Part shown: in pieces, positions 6,720 to 13,800 of the stretch | Layout: the number at the start of each line of letters is the position of its first letter | How positions within the stretch are numbered: position 1 is the stretch's first letter | Source of the DNA: an uncultured Collinsella sp. | Lineage (GTDB): Bacteria; Actinomycetota; Coriobacteriia; Coriobacteriales; Coriobacteriaceae | NCBI GenBank assembly: GCA_934655835.1 | Contig: CAKUHM010000018.1 | Coordinates: 1 to 13,800 of the forward strand | Direction of reading: 5' to 3' | DNA: 13,800 nt | Program-made: the position numbers and the translations under genes | The notes under the pieces: generated by a model | Databases searched by the model: none | What the model was told of the DNA's origin: nothing | Seen by the model: only the letters and a program-made list of their open reading frames with translations

Positions 6720-9275
6720 TTACCGGCCAAAGACCTCTTCGGCGATGCGCGCGCTCTCGGCGGCGTCCTTGGCGTAGTAGTCCGCGCCGATCTGCTTGGC
6801 GTATTCGGGGGTGAGCACGGCGCCGCCTACGATGATCTTGACGCCCGGAACTTCCGAATGGAGCAACTTGATGGTCTCCTCCATGGCGACGACCGTGGTG
6901 GTCATAAGCGCCGAGAGGCCGACGAGCTTGATGTCACGCTCCTTGACGGTCTTGAGTACCTCCTGCGGATCGACGTCGCGGCCCAGGTCAAAGACGGTGT
7001 AGCCGTAGTTGTCGAGCAGCATTTTGACGATGTTCTTGCCAATATCGTGGATGTCGCCCTTGACGGTGGCCACGCAGATCTTGCCCTTGTCGGCAATCTC
7101 GCCGGCGGGCATCAGGCGCTTGATGGTGTCAAAGCCCACGCGCGCGGCCTCGGCCGAGGCCATAAGCTGCGGCAAGAAGAACTTGCCCTGGTCAAAGAGG
7201 ACGCCGACCTCATCGAGGGCGGGGATAAAGTGGTTGTTGATGAGGTCCATAGCGTCGTGGTCGGCCAGCAGGCGCTCGGTCTCGGCAGCGATCTCGCCCT
7301 TGCGGCCCGAGACGACCATGTGGCGGATGGGGTCGTCGTCGGCGCTGGCGGTGGTGCCCGCGGCGGGTGCGGCATCGGTCGTTGCGGCCTGGGCGGCCGC
7401 CGGGTTCGCGGCGATCTTGTACGGGTCGGTCCAGCCGGCGTAGCGCTCGATGTATCCGGTCGAGCCCTCGTCCTCAACGCTCAGCACGCGATAGCTGTAG
7501 ACGGTGTCCATAAAGCGCTTAGAGCCCGGGTTCATGATGGGGGCGTCCAGGCCCGCGCCGAACGCGGCGGCCAAAAAGACCGAGCCCAGCAGCGGGCGGG
7601 CAGGCAGGCCAAAGCTGATGTTCGACACGCCGAGCGCGCATTTGACGCCCAGGCGCTCCTTGCACAGCGACATGGCGCGCAGAATCTGCTCGGCCTGACG
7701 CTGGTTGGTCGAGGCGGTCATGACCAGGCAGTCGATGAGGATGCGGTCCGGGCCGATGCCGTAGCGGGCGGCCTCGGCCACGATGCGCTCGGCGATGGCA
7801 AAGCGGGCCTCGGCGGTATCGGGGATGCCGCCCTCGTCGAGCGTGAGGCCGACGACGTTGGTGCCGTAGTGGGCGACCAGCGGGAAGATCTCGTCCATGA
7901 TCTGCTGTTTGCCGTTAACCGAGTTGATGATGGGCTTGCCGGCGTAGCGGCGCACGGCGGCCTCGACGGCGGCGGGGTCGGTGGAGTCGATCTGTAGCGG
8001 CAGGAGCGTGGAGCCCTGGAGTTGCTCGGTTGCCTGCTGGATGATCTTGACCTCGTCGATCTCGGGCAGGCCCACGTTGACATCCAGGATGTCGGCGCCC
8101 TGCTCTTGCTGGCTGATGCCCTGGCTTACGACGTAGTCCAGGTCGCCGTCGCGCAGGGCCTGCTGCAGGCGCTTTTTGCCGGTGGGATTGATGCGCTCGC
8201 CGATGACGGCAATCTTGTGGCCGTCGCAGGGAAGGTCCACCACGGTCTGGGCGCTTGTGACCGACATGCTGGGCTTGCGGTGGCGCGGACTGGGCGTGTG
8301 GTTATCGATAAGCGTGCGCAGCGCTGCCATGTGCGCCGGCGTGGTGCCGCAGCAGCCGCCCACGACGCTTACGCCGTCGGCAATCATACCGGCGACGGCC
8401 TCGGCGTATTCGGGTGCCTGGATGTCAAAGACGGTGTTGCCGTCATCGTCCACGCGGGGTAGTCCCGCATTTGCCTGCACCATGACAGGCTTGTCGGTGA
8501 CGGTGAGCATGCGCGCGGCGAGTCCGCGGAGCTCGGCTGGGCCCTGGCTGCAGTTGATGCCCAGGACATCGGCGCCGATAGCGTCGAGGGTGATGGCGGC
8601 GACCTCGGGGCTCGTGCCCAAGAAGGTGCGGCCGTCTTCCTCAAAAGTCATGGTGGCAAAGACGGGCAGGTCGGAGTTCTCGCGGCAGGCGAGGACGGCG
8701 GCCTTGATCTCGGCCAGGTCGGTCATGGTCTCGATAATAAAGAGGTCGACGCCCGCAGCGACGCCGGCGCGTACCTCCTCGGCAAAGAGGTCGTAGGCCT
8801 CGTCAAAGCTGAGGGTGCCCAGGGGGCGCAGCAGGGCGCCGATGGGGCCGATGTCGCCGGCGACGTAGCGGGCGCCGGCCTCGCGGGCGCAGGTGACAGC
8901 CGCGGCAAAGACATCGGCCACGGTGGCGGCGCCGTCGAGCTTATGGGCGTTGGCGCCAAAGGTATTGGCGGTGATCACATCGCAGCCGGCCTCGACGTAC
9001 TGACGCTGGATATCGGTGATGACCTGGGGCTCCTCAAAGTTGAGGAGCTCGGGCAGAGCGCCTGCCTTCATGCCGGCGGCCTGCAGCATGGTGCCCATGC
9101 CGCCGTCGAACAGCAGATGCCCCGTGCCCTCGATGGCCGCACGCAGGCGATCGTCCTTAATGCGCAGATCGTCGATCGTGCGCGTCTTGTACGTGGCACC
9201 GTTGCGACGTGCGGCATCAACGGGTGCCGCCAATGCAGTGCCGTCAGAATCATGAGTGATAAGCGGAGTAAACAT
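6720..9275 (-). CDS. metH: Cobalamin-dependent methionine synthase, three-module form lacking the activation domain
   Basis: The 851-residue protein transfers a methyl group from 5-methyltetrahydrofolate to homocysteine through enzyme-bound cobalamin. Residues about 45-325 form the homocysteine-binding barrel with zinc ligands C242 (GINCSQGP) and C308-C309 (GGCCGTTP). Residues about 350-615 form the pterin-binding barrel (VIGERINPTGKK at 357-368, GADILDVN at 393-400). An Ala/Thr-rich linker at about 622-650 leads to the cobalamin cap and Rossmann domains, with DIHDIG at 741-746 carrying the lower axial ligand H743. The protein ends at 851, whereas full MetH has about 1,200 residues including a C-terminal activation domain. 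That domain is encoded by the gene just upstream. The start at 9275 has AGGAG (complement of 9282-9286) 6 nt upstream, overlapping the previous stop codon. It is the last gene of the metF operon. Confidence 0.96.
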   Translation of the reverse strand: MFTPLITHDSDGTALAAPVDAARRNGATYKTRTIDDLRIKDDRLRAAIEGTGHLLFDGGMGTMLQAAGMKAGALPELLNFEEPQVITDIQRQYVEAGCDVITANTFGANAHKLDGAATVADVFAAAVTCAREAGARYVAGDIGPIGALLRPLGTLSFDEAYDLFAEEVRAGVAAGVDLFIIETMTDLAEIKAAVLACRENSDLPVFATMTFEEDGRTFLGTSPEVAAITLDAIGADVLGINCSQGPAELRGLAARMLTVTDKPVMVQANAGLPRVDDDGNTVFDIQAPEYAEAVAGMIADGVSVVGGCCGTTPAHMAALRTLIDNHTPSPRHRKPSMSVTSAQTVVDLPCDGHKIAVIGERINPTGKKRLQQALRDGDLDYVVSQGISQQEQGADILDVNVGLPEIDEVKIIQQATEQLQGSTLLPLQIDSTDPAAVEAAVRRYAGKPIINSVNGKQQIMDEIFPLVAHYGTNVVGLTLDEGGIPDTAEARFAIAERIVAEAARYGIGPDRILIDCLVMTASTNQRQAEQILRAMSLCKERLGVKCALGVSNISFGLPARPLLGSVFLAAAFGAGLDAPIMNPGSKRFMDTVYSYRVLSVEDEGSTGYIERYAGWTDPYKIAANPAAAQAATTDAAPAAGTTASADDDPIRHMVVSGRKGEIAAETERLLADHDAMDLINNHFIPALDEVGVLFDQGKFFLPQLMASAEAARVGFDTIKRLMPAGEIADKGKICVATVKGDIHDIGKNIVKMLLDNYGYTVFDLGRDVDPQEVLKTVKERDIKLVGLSALMTTTVVAMEETIKLLHSEVPGVKIIVGGAVLTPEYAKQIGADYYAKDAAESARIAEEVFGR

Positions 9276-9284
9276 CGAGGGCTC

Positions 9285-10073
9285 CTAATGGCTGGAATAG
9301 CAGGTGGTGTGGGCGGCGCGGAAGCGGCAGTGCTCGCGCATGCGGCATATATTGCAGGTGGGGCGGCTCTGGGCGTCGTGGACTTCGCCGTCGAACAGGC
9401 CGATTACCGCGGTCACGCTTTTGGTGGGCATGAGCAGGCTGGTGGGCGTGACGGTAAGCCCGATGAGCCGCGTGGCGTTGAGCGCATTGACGATCGAGCG
9501 CTGGGCCGAGAGCGGGCAGTCGCCGTAGCCGGGACTGAAGCGCCAGTTGCCGGCGAGTCCGTGTGCGGCAGCGTCCGCCTTGACCTGCTGGTCCATCTGC
9601 TCAACGGCGGCCTCAACATATGCCGAGCACGCGGCGTCGAGCACGGCGCCCTCCAGGGGCTGCTGGGCTCCGGTGGTTCGCAGGCGGCGCTCGGCGGCCA
9701 TGCCGAGGGTGCAGGCCATGAGCGCTGCCAGGCGGGCGTCCTTAAGGTGACGATAGATATCGCGACCCCGTAGCTCGACATTGGAGCCAATCAGGCGGAT
9801 GCAAGGCTCGCCCTGCTCGTCGATGCCCGTGGCATCGACGGCAAAGACGCGGCGCACGCCACGGGGCTCAATGTCTAGCTCCAGGCGCTCGACCACAAGC
9901 TCAATACGTCGTGACAGCTCGGGCTCAATCTGCTGGCCGCCGTAGCCCAGATACCGAAGCATCTCGGCACGGTCGACGCGGGGGTGGTGGGCAGCATCGA
10001 CACGGTAAAGCGCCGGCGACGCAAGGTCGGCCGGCACTTCGACGTCGGTTGTATCGATGTGCGGTTTTTCCAT
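9285..10073 (-). CDS. Stand-alone methionine synthase activation (reactivation) domain protein
   Basis: The 262-residue protein matches the SAM-binding activation domain that is normally the C-terminal part of MetH. Visible signatures are RFSPGYGDCPL at 178-188 and LMPTKSVTAVIGL at 214-226, equivalent to the SAM-binding RxSPGY region and the following strand. In Thermotoga a separate protein of this kind is needed to reactivate a truncated MetH by reductive methylation of cob(II)alamin, and the same role is inferred here. The C-terminus carries four cysteines, C240, C243, C249 and C258, suggesting a metal or Fe-S site. Its ATG (10073-10071) overlaps the metF TAA stop (10075-10073) by one base, so translation is probably coupled. 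The metH start follows 9 nt after its stop. Confidence 0.9.
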   Translation of the reverse strand: MEKPHIDTTDVEVPADLASPALYRVDAAHHPRVDRAEMLRYLGYGGQQIEPELSRRIELVVERLELDIEPRGVRRVFAVDATGIDEQGEPCIRLIGSNVELRGRDIYRHLKDARLAALMACTLGMAAERRLRTTGAQQPLEGAVLDAACSAYVEAAVEQMDQQVKADAAAHGLAGNWRFSPGYGDCPLSAQRSIVNALNATRLIGLTVTPTSLLMPTKSVTAVIGLFDGEVHDAQSRPTCNICRMREHCRFRAAHTTCYSSH

Positions 10074-10945
10074 TACCCCAGGCGCTCCATAATGGTCGCG
10101 GCGATTGCAGGACGGTTCATAGTGTACAGGTGCAGGCCGTCGGCTCCGTGTTCCTTAAGGTCGCAAAGCTGACGGGCGGCATAATCTACGCCGGCTGCCT
10201 GCAGGCTCTCGGGGTCGTTCTCGTACTTGGCGAGGATCTTGATGACGGGGGAGGGCAGCGACGCGCCGCACATAAAGACCATGCGGCTGATCTGCGACTT
10301 ACCCATAAACGGCATGATGCCCGCGGTAATGGGCACAGTGATGCCTGCCTTGTCGGCAAGCTCGCGGAAGCGGTAGAAGCACTCGTTATCAAAGAAGAGC
10401 TGCGTCACAAAGAAGCTCGCGCCGGCGTCTTGCTTTTGCTTAAGGTATTCGACCGAAAGGTTGAGGTCCTCGCAGGCAATGTGGCCCTCGGGGTAGGCTG
10501 CGGCGCCCACGCAAAAGCCGGCGTCGACGAGCTCGGGGATGAGGTCACGGGCGTAGGCGTAGTCCGAGGCGGGCTTGTCGTCCTCGGTCGCGCCGGCAGG
10601 GAGATCGCCACGCAGGGCCAGGATGTTTTCTACGCCGGCGGTGCGGTATTCGTCGATCTTGGCGGCGATATCGGCATGCGTGCGGCCCACGCAGGTGAGG
10701 TGCGCCACCGAGGGCGTATCGAATTCGCTCGTAATCATATGCGCGATGGGGGCGGTGGTGGCGCCGTTGCCCGAGCCGCCAGCGGAACAAGTGACCGAGA
10801 CAAAGCTCGGCGAAAGTTTGCACAGATTGCCCGCCACTTCGCGAGCCGTATCGAGGGTAAGCTCACCCTTGGGCGGGAACATCTCAAACGAAACGGGTGC
10901 GGTGCCCTGGGATGCTGCCTGCTTAAAAACCTCGTCGACGCGCAT
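10073..10945 (-). CDS. metF: 5,10-methylenetetrahydrofolate reductase
   Basis: The 290-residue flavoprotein reduces 5,10-methylenetetrahydrofolate to 5-methyltetrahydrofolate, the methyl donor for MetH encoded two genes downstream. It has the full TIM-barrel pattern. SFEMFPPKG at 19-27 contains the catalytic Glu, E21. SVTCSAGGSGN at 50-60, ALRGD at 110-114 (flavin/folate-contacting Asp), FFVTQLFFD at 178-186 and ITAGIMPF at 206-213 follow. Length is that of bacterial MetF. The start at 10945 is supported by AAGGAG (complement of 10952-10957) 6 nt upstream; the ORF extension to 11011 has no conserved sequence. It is the first gene of the metF-activation-metH operon. I saw no cobalamin or SAM riboswitch signature in the upstream DNA. 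Confidence 0.97.
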   Translation of the reverse strand: MRVDEVFKQAASQGTAPVSFEMFPPKGELTLDTAREVAGNLCKLSPSFVSVTCSAGGSGNGATTAPIAHMITSEFDTPSVAHLTCVGRTHADIAAKIDEYRTAGVENILALRGDLPAGATEDDKPASDYAYARDLIPELVDAGFCVGAAAYPEGHIACEDLNLSVEYLKQKQDAGASFFVTQLFFDNECFYRFRELADKAGITVPITAGIMPFMGKSQISRMVFMCGASLPSPVIKILAKYENDPESLQAAGVDYAARQLCDLKEHGADGLHLYTMNRPAIAATIMERLG

Positions 10946-11092
10946 ATCGTGCTCCTTTAGATACGTAATAGTGTGATGTGTTGTAAGGATTCTACAGCAC
11001 CGCTGTGCCACGGTGGAGTTTTACTCGCGATTTGGGGGATACCAATCAAAGATGCCTTGCTATCGGCATTTCCTATAGCAGAGCGGCTCATT

Positions 11093-11121
11093 TTGACATG
11101 GGCTATAAAGACTGGTATCTG
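11093..11121 (+). promoter_or_regulatory. Probable glnN promoter
   Basis: A consensus TTGACA at 11093-11098 is followed after exactly 17 bases by TATCTG at 11116-11121. The -10 box lies in the left arm of the 26-bp dyad. The implied leader is about 245 nt, long enough for the downstream hairpins to be transcribed. The -10 match is only partial, so a different start site is possible. Confidence 0.42.
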
Positions 11122-11136
11122 ATGCGAAATACCAGT
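11111..11136. promoter_or_regulatory. Operator-like dyad over the glnN -10 region
   Basis: ACTGGTAT (11111-11118) and ATACCAGT (11129-11136) are perfect 8-bp inverted repeats separated by 10 bases. A related half-site ATACCAAT lies at 11039-11046. Placement over the probable -10 box suits a repressor site. Together with the outer GGGCT/AGCCC stem it could instead form an RNA structure if transcribed. Confidence 0.45.
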
Positions 11137-11217
11137 TAATAGAGCCCCATCCCAAATTGACTACCCTTAAACCATGGGGAGAGGTCTGCAATTTATACAG
11201 TTGATTGGCTGTTGAGA

Positions 11218-11287
11218 GCGGCAACGCCGCCGCGATGCGGTAACCTCATTGATTGGTTTCGTGACAGCAACATAACGGTAATGTTGC
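11218..11287 (+). other. Hairpins in the putative glnN leader
   Basis: A 5-bp stem GCGGC/GCCGC (11218-11222, 11226-11230) and a 7-bp stem GCAACAT/ATGTTGC (11267-11273, 11281-11287) lie between the probable promoter and the glnN start. The second copy of TTGATTGG (11249-11256) lies between them. I do not recognise a known riboswitch here, including the glnA glutamine motif. Confidence 0.35.
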
Positions 11288-11372
11288 GGAAACACGACGA
11301 GCCTAATCTATGACTCGTTCGTTAGTAATCAACACCGCTTCTCACGCGGTGCCGATACGAAGGGAGTTCCGT

Positions 11373-13460
11373 ATGGCCGAACTTACTGACCGCTTCGGGA
11401 CCATGGTGTTCTCTGAGGAAGTCATGAAGGACTACCTCCCCAAGGACATTTGGAAGCGCCTTGCTGCAACCCTCGAGGACGGTGAGCCGCTCGACCTGGA
11501 TGTGGCCAACGCCGTTGCCCACGCCATGAAGGTCTGGGCCATCTCCAAGGGCGCGACGCACTACGCCCACTGGTTCCAGCCGCTTTCGGGCATTACTTCC
11601 GAGAAGCACGACAGCTTCCTCGAGCCCAACCACGACGGCACCGCCATTACCAAGTTTACGGGCAAGAACCTCATCCAGGGCGAGCCGGACGCCTCCAGCT
11701 TCCCCAACGGCGGCTTGCGTGCCACCTTCGAGGCCCGTGGCTACACCGCTTGGGATCCCACCAGCCCCGCATTCATTAAGGACGATGTCCTGTGCATCCC
11801 CACGGCTTTCTGCTCCTACACGGGCGAGGCCCTGGACAAGAAGACCCCGCTGCTGCGCTCCATGACCGCGCTCTCGCGTGAGTCCAAGCGCGTTTTGGCG
11901 CTGTTTGGCAAGACCCCCAAGAAGGTCGTTCCTTCCGTGGGCGATGAGCAGGAGTACTTCCTGATCAAGAAGGACGCTTACCGCAAGCGCAGGGACCTGG
12001 TCATCACCGGTCGCACCCTCTTTGGCGCTGCTCCCTGCAAGGGCCAGGAGCTCGAGGAACACTACTTTGGCGCTATCCGCCCCACCGTCTCGGCCTATAT
12101 GAAGGACCTGGACGATGAACTGTGGGCGCTTGGCATTCCTGCCAAGACCAAGCACAACGAGGTCGCTCCCTGCCAGCATGAGCTCGCCCCTGTCTACGGC
12201 GAGGTCAACGAGGCCATCGACCAGAATCTGGTCATGATGGAGAAGATGAAGCTCATCGCCTCCCGTCACGACCTGGTCTGCCTGCTGCACGAGAAGCCGT
12301 TTGAGGGCATCAACGGTTCGGGCAAGCACAACAACTGGTCGCTTGGCACCGAGTCCGAGAACCTGCTTGACCCGGGCGACACTCCGCTCGACAACCTGCA
12401 GTTCATCGTCTTCCTCACCGCGGTGATCGAGGCCGTCGATAACTATCAGGAGCTCTTGCGTGCCTCCGTTGCCTCGGCCGGCAACGACCATCGTCTGGGC
12501 GCCAACGAGGCTCCTCCGGCGATTATGTCCATCTTCCTGGGCGACCAGCTTACCGAGGTCGTCGAGAAGATCATCGATGGCAAGGCTTCCGTCCATGCCA
12601 CGCGTGGCGTGCTTGACTTGGGTGCCGATACCCTGCCCAAGCTGATGCAGGACAACACCGACCGCAACCGCACCTCCCCGTTTGCCTTCACCGGCAACAA
12701 GTTCGAGTTCCGTGCCTGCGGCTCCGAGCAGAACGTCTCCGACTCCAACCTGGTGCTCGATGCCGCCGTGGCCAAGTCGCTCAAGTCCTTCGCCGACGCA
12801 CTCGAGGGTACGCCCGAGGATAAGTTCCAGGACGCCGCGCTCGAGTACTGCAAGAAGGTGCTGACCGATCACCAGCGCATCCTGTTCTCCGGCGACGGTT
12901 ACTCTGACGAGTGGCCCATCGAGGCCGAGAAGCGCGGCCTTGCCAACAACAAGACCACGGCCGACGCTCTTCCCGCCTTTGTTTCCGATAAGGCCATTGC
13001 GCTCTTTGAGGAGACGGGTGTCCTGACCAAGGCCGAGGCCCAGTGCCGCTACGACTGCAAGCTCGAGAAGTACAACAAGCTCATGAACATCGAGGCTACC
13101 ACGATGATTCGCGAGGCACGTCGTACCTATCGCCCGGTCATCACCGCCTATGCCACCAAGGTCGCTAAGGGCCTGGAGGCAATCCGCGCTGCCGGTGCCG
13201 ATGCTGCCATGCAGTGCGAGCAGAACACGCTCAACAAGCTCTGCAACGGTATCACCGCCATCAATGACTCCATCAAGGCGCTCGATGCCGTGCATCAGAA
13301 GGCCGAGGCTCTCGATGGCCAGGAGCAGGCCAACGTGTACGCGCACGAGGTCGTTCCCGCTATGGATACGCTGCGTGCTGCCGTGGACGCCATGGAGGAG
13401 ATCGTGGCCGCCGACTACTGGCCGGTTCCGACCTACGACGACATCCTGTTCTACGTGTAG
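11373..13460 (+). CDS. glnN: Type III glutamine synthetase
   Basis: The 695-residue enzyme condenses glutamate and ammonia with ATP to make glutamine, and belongs to the large GSIII class found in many anaerobes. Supporting segments are [16 protein letters not shown] near the start, [11 protein letters not shown] from residue 63, and [18 protein letters not shown] at 260-277, with metal- and substrate-binding Glu/His residues. [15 protein letters not shown] at 309-323, [15 protein letters not shown], and [17 protein letters not shown] follow. Length fits the class (about 700). ATG 11373 is preferred over the ORF start at 11310 because AAGGGAG (11360-11366) lies 6 nt upstream and GSIII homologues begin near this residue. 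It is monocistronic, reads divergently from metF, and ends at a strong terminator. No adenylylation-type tail typical of GSI is expected in this class. Confidence 0.97.
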   Translation: MAELTDRFGTMVFSEEVMKDYLPKDIWKRLAATLEDGEPLDLDVANAVAHAMKVWAISKGATHYAHWFQPLSGITSEKHDSFLEPNHDGTAITKFTGKNLIQGEPDASSFPNGGLRATFEARGYTAWDPTSPAFIKDDVLCIPTAFCSYTGEALDKKTPLLRSMTALSRESKRVLALFGKTPKKVVPSVGDEQEYFLIKKDAYRKRRDLVITGRTLFGAAPCKGQELEEHYFGAIRPTVSAYMKDLDDELWALGIPAKTKHNEVAPCQHELAPVYGEVNEAIDQNLVMMEKMKLIASRHDLVCLLHEKPFEGINGSGKHNNWSLGTESENLLDPGDTPLDNLQFIVFLTAVIEAVDNYQELLRASVASAGNDHRLGANEAPPAIMSIFLGDQLTEVVEKIIDGKASVHATRGVLDLGADTLPKLMQDNTDRNRTSPFAFTGNKFEFRACGSEQNVSDSNLVLDAAVAKSLKSFADALEGTPEDKFQDAALEYCKKVLTDHQRILFSGDGYSDEWPIEAEKRGLANNKTTADALPAFVSDKAIALFEETGVLTKAEAQCRYDCKLEKYNKLMNIEATTMIREARRTYRPVITAYATKVAKGLEAIRAAGADAAMQCEQNTLNKLCNGITAINDSIKALDAVHQKAEALDGQEQANVYAHEVVPAMDTLRAAVDAMEEIVAADYWPVPTYDDILFYV

Positions 13461-13489
13461 AACGTAACTGACATATCGTCACGGTATTG

Positions 13490-13525
13490 AGCCGGGGTCC
13501 GCATCGCGCGGGCCCCGGCTTTTTG
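13490..13525 (+). terminator. Intrinsic terminator of glnN
   Basis: AGCCGGGGTCC (13490-13500) pairs with GGGCCCCGGCT (13510-13520) over 11 bp with one G-T wobble, and TTTTT follows at 13520-13524. It lies 30 bases after the glnN stop. Confidence 0.92.
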
Positions 13526-13679
13526 TTTGCGAAGGACGCTTTGGATCCCGCTTTGCAACTGATTCGCCCACGCAATAAGGGGTCGTGGGCAAAAAACGTC
13601 AAATATGAGTACTGTCACAAGCCCTGTAGCATTATCTTTTTGCAAAAAATGCAGTGTTACGCAACATATGTCCAAGTAC
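13526..13679. other. Convergent intergenic spacer
   Basis: This AT-richer spacer separates glnN from a minus-strand gene end. It contains a 7-bp dyad GCCCACG/CGTGGGC (13568-13574 and 13586-13592, approximate) followed on the plus strand by an A-run. A short TTTTTGCAAAAA palindrome lies near 13640. Neither is a good terminator for the minus-strand gene, and I found no clear terminator for it. No gene is visible. Confidence 0.45.
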
Positions 13680-13800
13680 TTAGCTGATAAACGCCTGCAA
13701 TTCTTCCGCCGTAGGACGCCTTGGGTCGCGCGCGCAGACGTGGTGTAAGAGCGTCCTGAGGTCCGTCGCTGCAAATCCCGATGTTACTCCTTCTTGAGAC
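13680..13800 (-). CDS. C-terminal end of an unidentified minus-strand protein (truncated by window edge)
   Basis: Reading leftward from the window edge, one frame stays open for 39 codons to a TAA stop at 13682-13680. It gives a tail that includes GFAATDLRTLLHHVCARDPRR and ends in PTAEELQAFIS. Codon choice is GC-rich and the residues look like real protein. The CxxxPRxPTxEEL pattern recalls the C-terminus of some iron-containing alcohol dehydrogenases. The DPxRPTAEEL pattern also recalls the last helix of protein kinases. Neither is convincing from so little sequence, so no product is assigned. The start codon lies outside the window. Confidence 0.62.
   Translation of the reverse strand, partial: SQEGVTSGFAATDLRTLLHHVCARDPRRPTAEELQAFIS

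Larger units (their letters stand above)
10946..11372. other. Divergent metF/glnN intergenic regulatory region
   Basis: I see no gene in these 427 bases, which must hold the promoters of metF (leftward) and glnN (rightward). Structure includes a 26-bp dyad at 11111-11136 and an outer stem GGGCT/AGCCC at 11100-11104 and 11143-11147. TTGATTGG occurs at 11042-11049 (minus), 11201-11208 and 11249-11256 (plus). There are also hairpins at 11218-11230 and 11267-11287. On the minus strand TGCTATAGG (complement of 11071-11079) resembles an extended -10 for metF but has no good -35 box. Confidence 0.6.

Noticed and set aside
5091..7997. 968-codon plus-strand ORF opposite the UPF0210 gene and metH
   Set aside because: It is antisense to two well-supported genes, has a low-complexity Gly/Val/Asp/Ala/His/Arg-rich composition typical of the reverse frame of GC-rich codons, spans their intergenic region and the palindromic element, and shows no domain.
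10946..11092. Cobalamin or SAM riboswitch upstream of metF
   Set aside because: Looked for because B12 and SAM control such operons in many bacteria. I found no B12-box-like GCCACTG, no S-box pattern, and no terminator with a T-run before metF.
11322..13346. 674-codon minus-strand ORF opposite glnN
   Set aside because: It is a shadow of the glnN reading frame, rich in Gly/Leu/Val/Arg, with no recognisable motif. glnN itself is unambiguous.
13568..13600. Stem with adjacent A-run as a terminator for the right-edge gene
   Set aside because: On the minus strand the T-run comes before the stem rather than after it, so the order is wrong for intrinsic termination.

Overview
The window looks like chromosomal DNA from a GC-rich anaerobic actinobacterium of the class Coriobacteriia, most likely Collinsella or a close relative. 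That assignment is inference. It rests on strong G/C preference at third codon positions, long spurious antisense ORFs, the gene set (GlnN-type glutamine synthetase, PFL-like UPF0210 protein, cobalamin-dependent methionine synthase lacking its own reactivation domain) and general protein resemblance. No database search was possible.

Layout. The left edge carries the last 22 codons of an unrecognised plus-strand gene and its terminator (1-130). A 0.4-kb regulatory gap precedes a 999-residue plus-strand regulator (517-3516). It has an N-terminal ATPase region and a C-terminal SARP-type DNA-binding plus BTAD region. Converging on it from the minus strand are yhbY (3586-3885), a class I methyltransferase (4043-4930) and a UPF0210/PFL-like protein (5247-6611). 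A perfect 32-bp inverted repeat forming a 134-bp palindromic element (5096-5229) lies just behind the UPF0210 gene. Further right on the minus strand is a tight three-gene unit: metF (10945-10073), a stand-alone methionine synthase activation protein (10073-9285) and metH (9275-6720). A 427-bp intergenic region separates metF from the divergent plus-strand glutamine synthetase III gene glnN (11373-13460), which ends in a strong terminator. The right edge holds the C-terminus of another minus-strand gene.

How the genes fit together. MetF makes 5-methyltetrahydrofolate. MetH passes that methyl group through cobalamin to homocysteine. The separate activation protein presumably rescues oxidised cobalamin on MetH, using S-adenosylmethionine. 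The stop/start overlap and the 9-nt gap make this one operon. GlnN assimilates ammonia. The remaining genes have no visible metabolic link to each other.

The most unusual non-coding signals are the 134-bp palindromic element, an intrinsic terminator placed directly before the methyltransferase Shine-Dalgarno, and the metF/glnN intergenic region. The last has a 26-bp dyad over the probable glnN -10 box and three copies of TTGATTGG.
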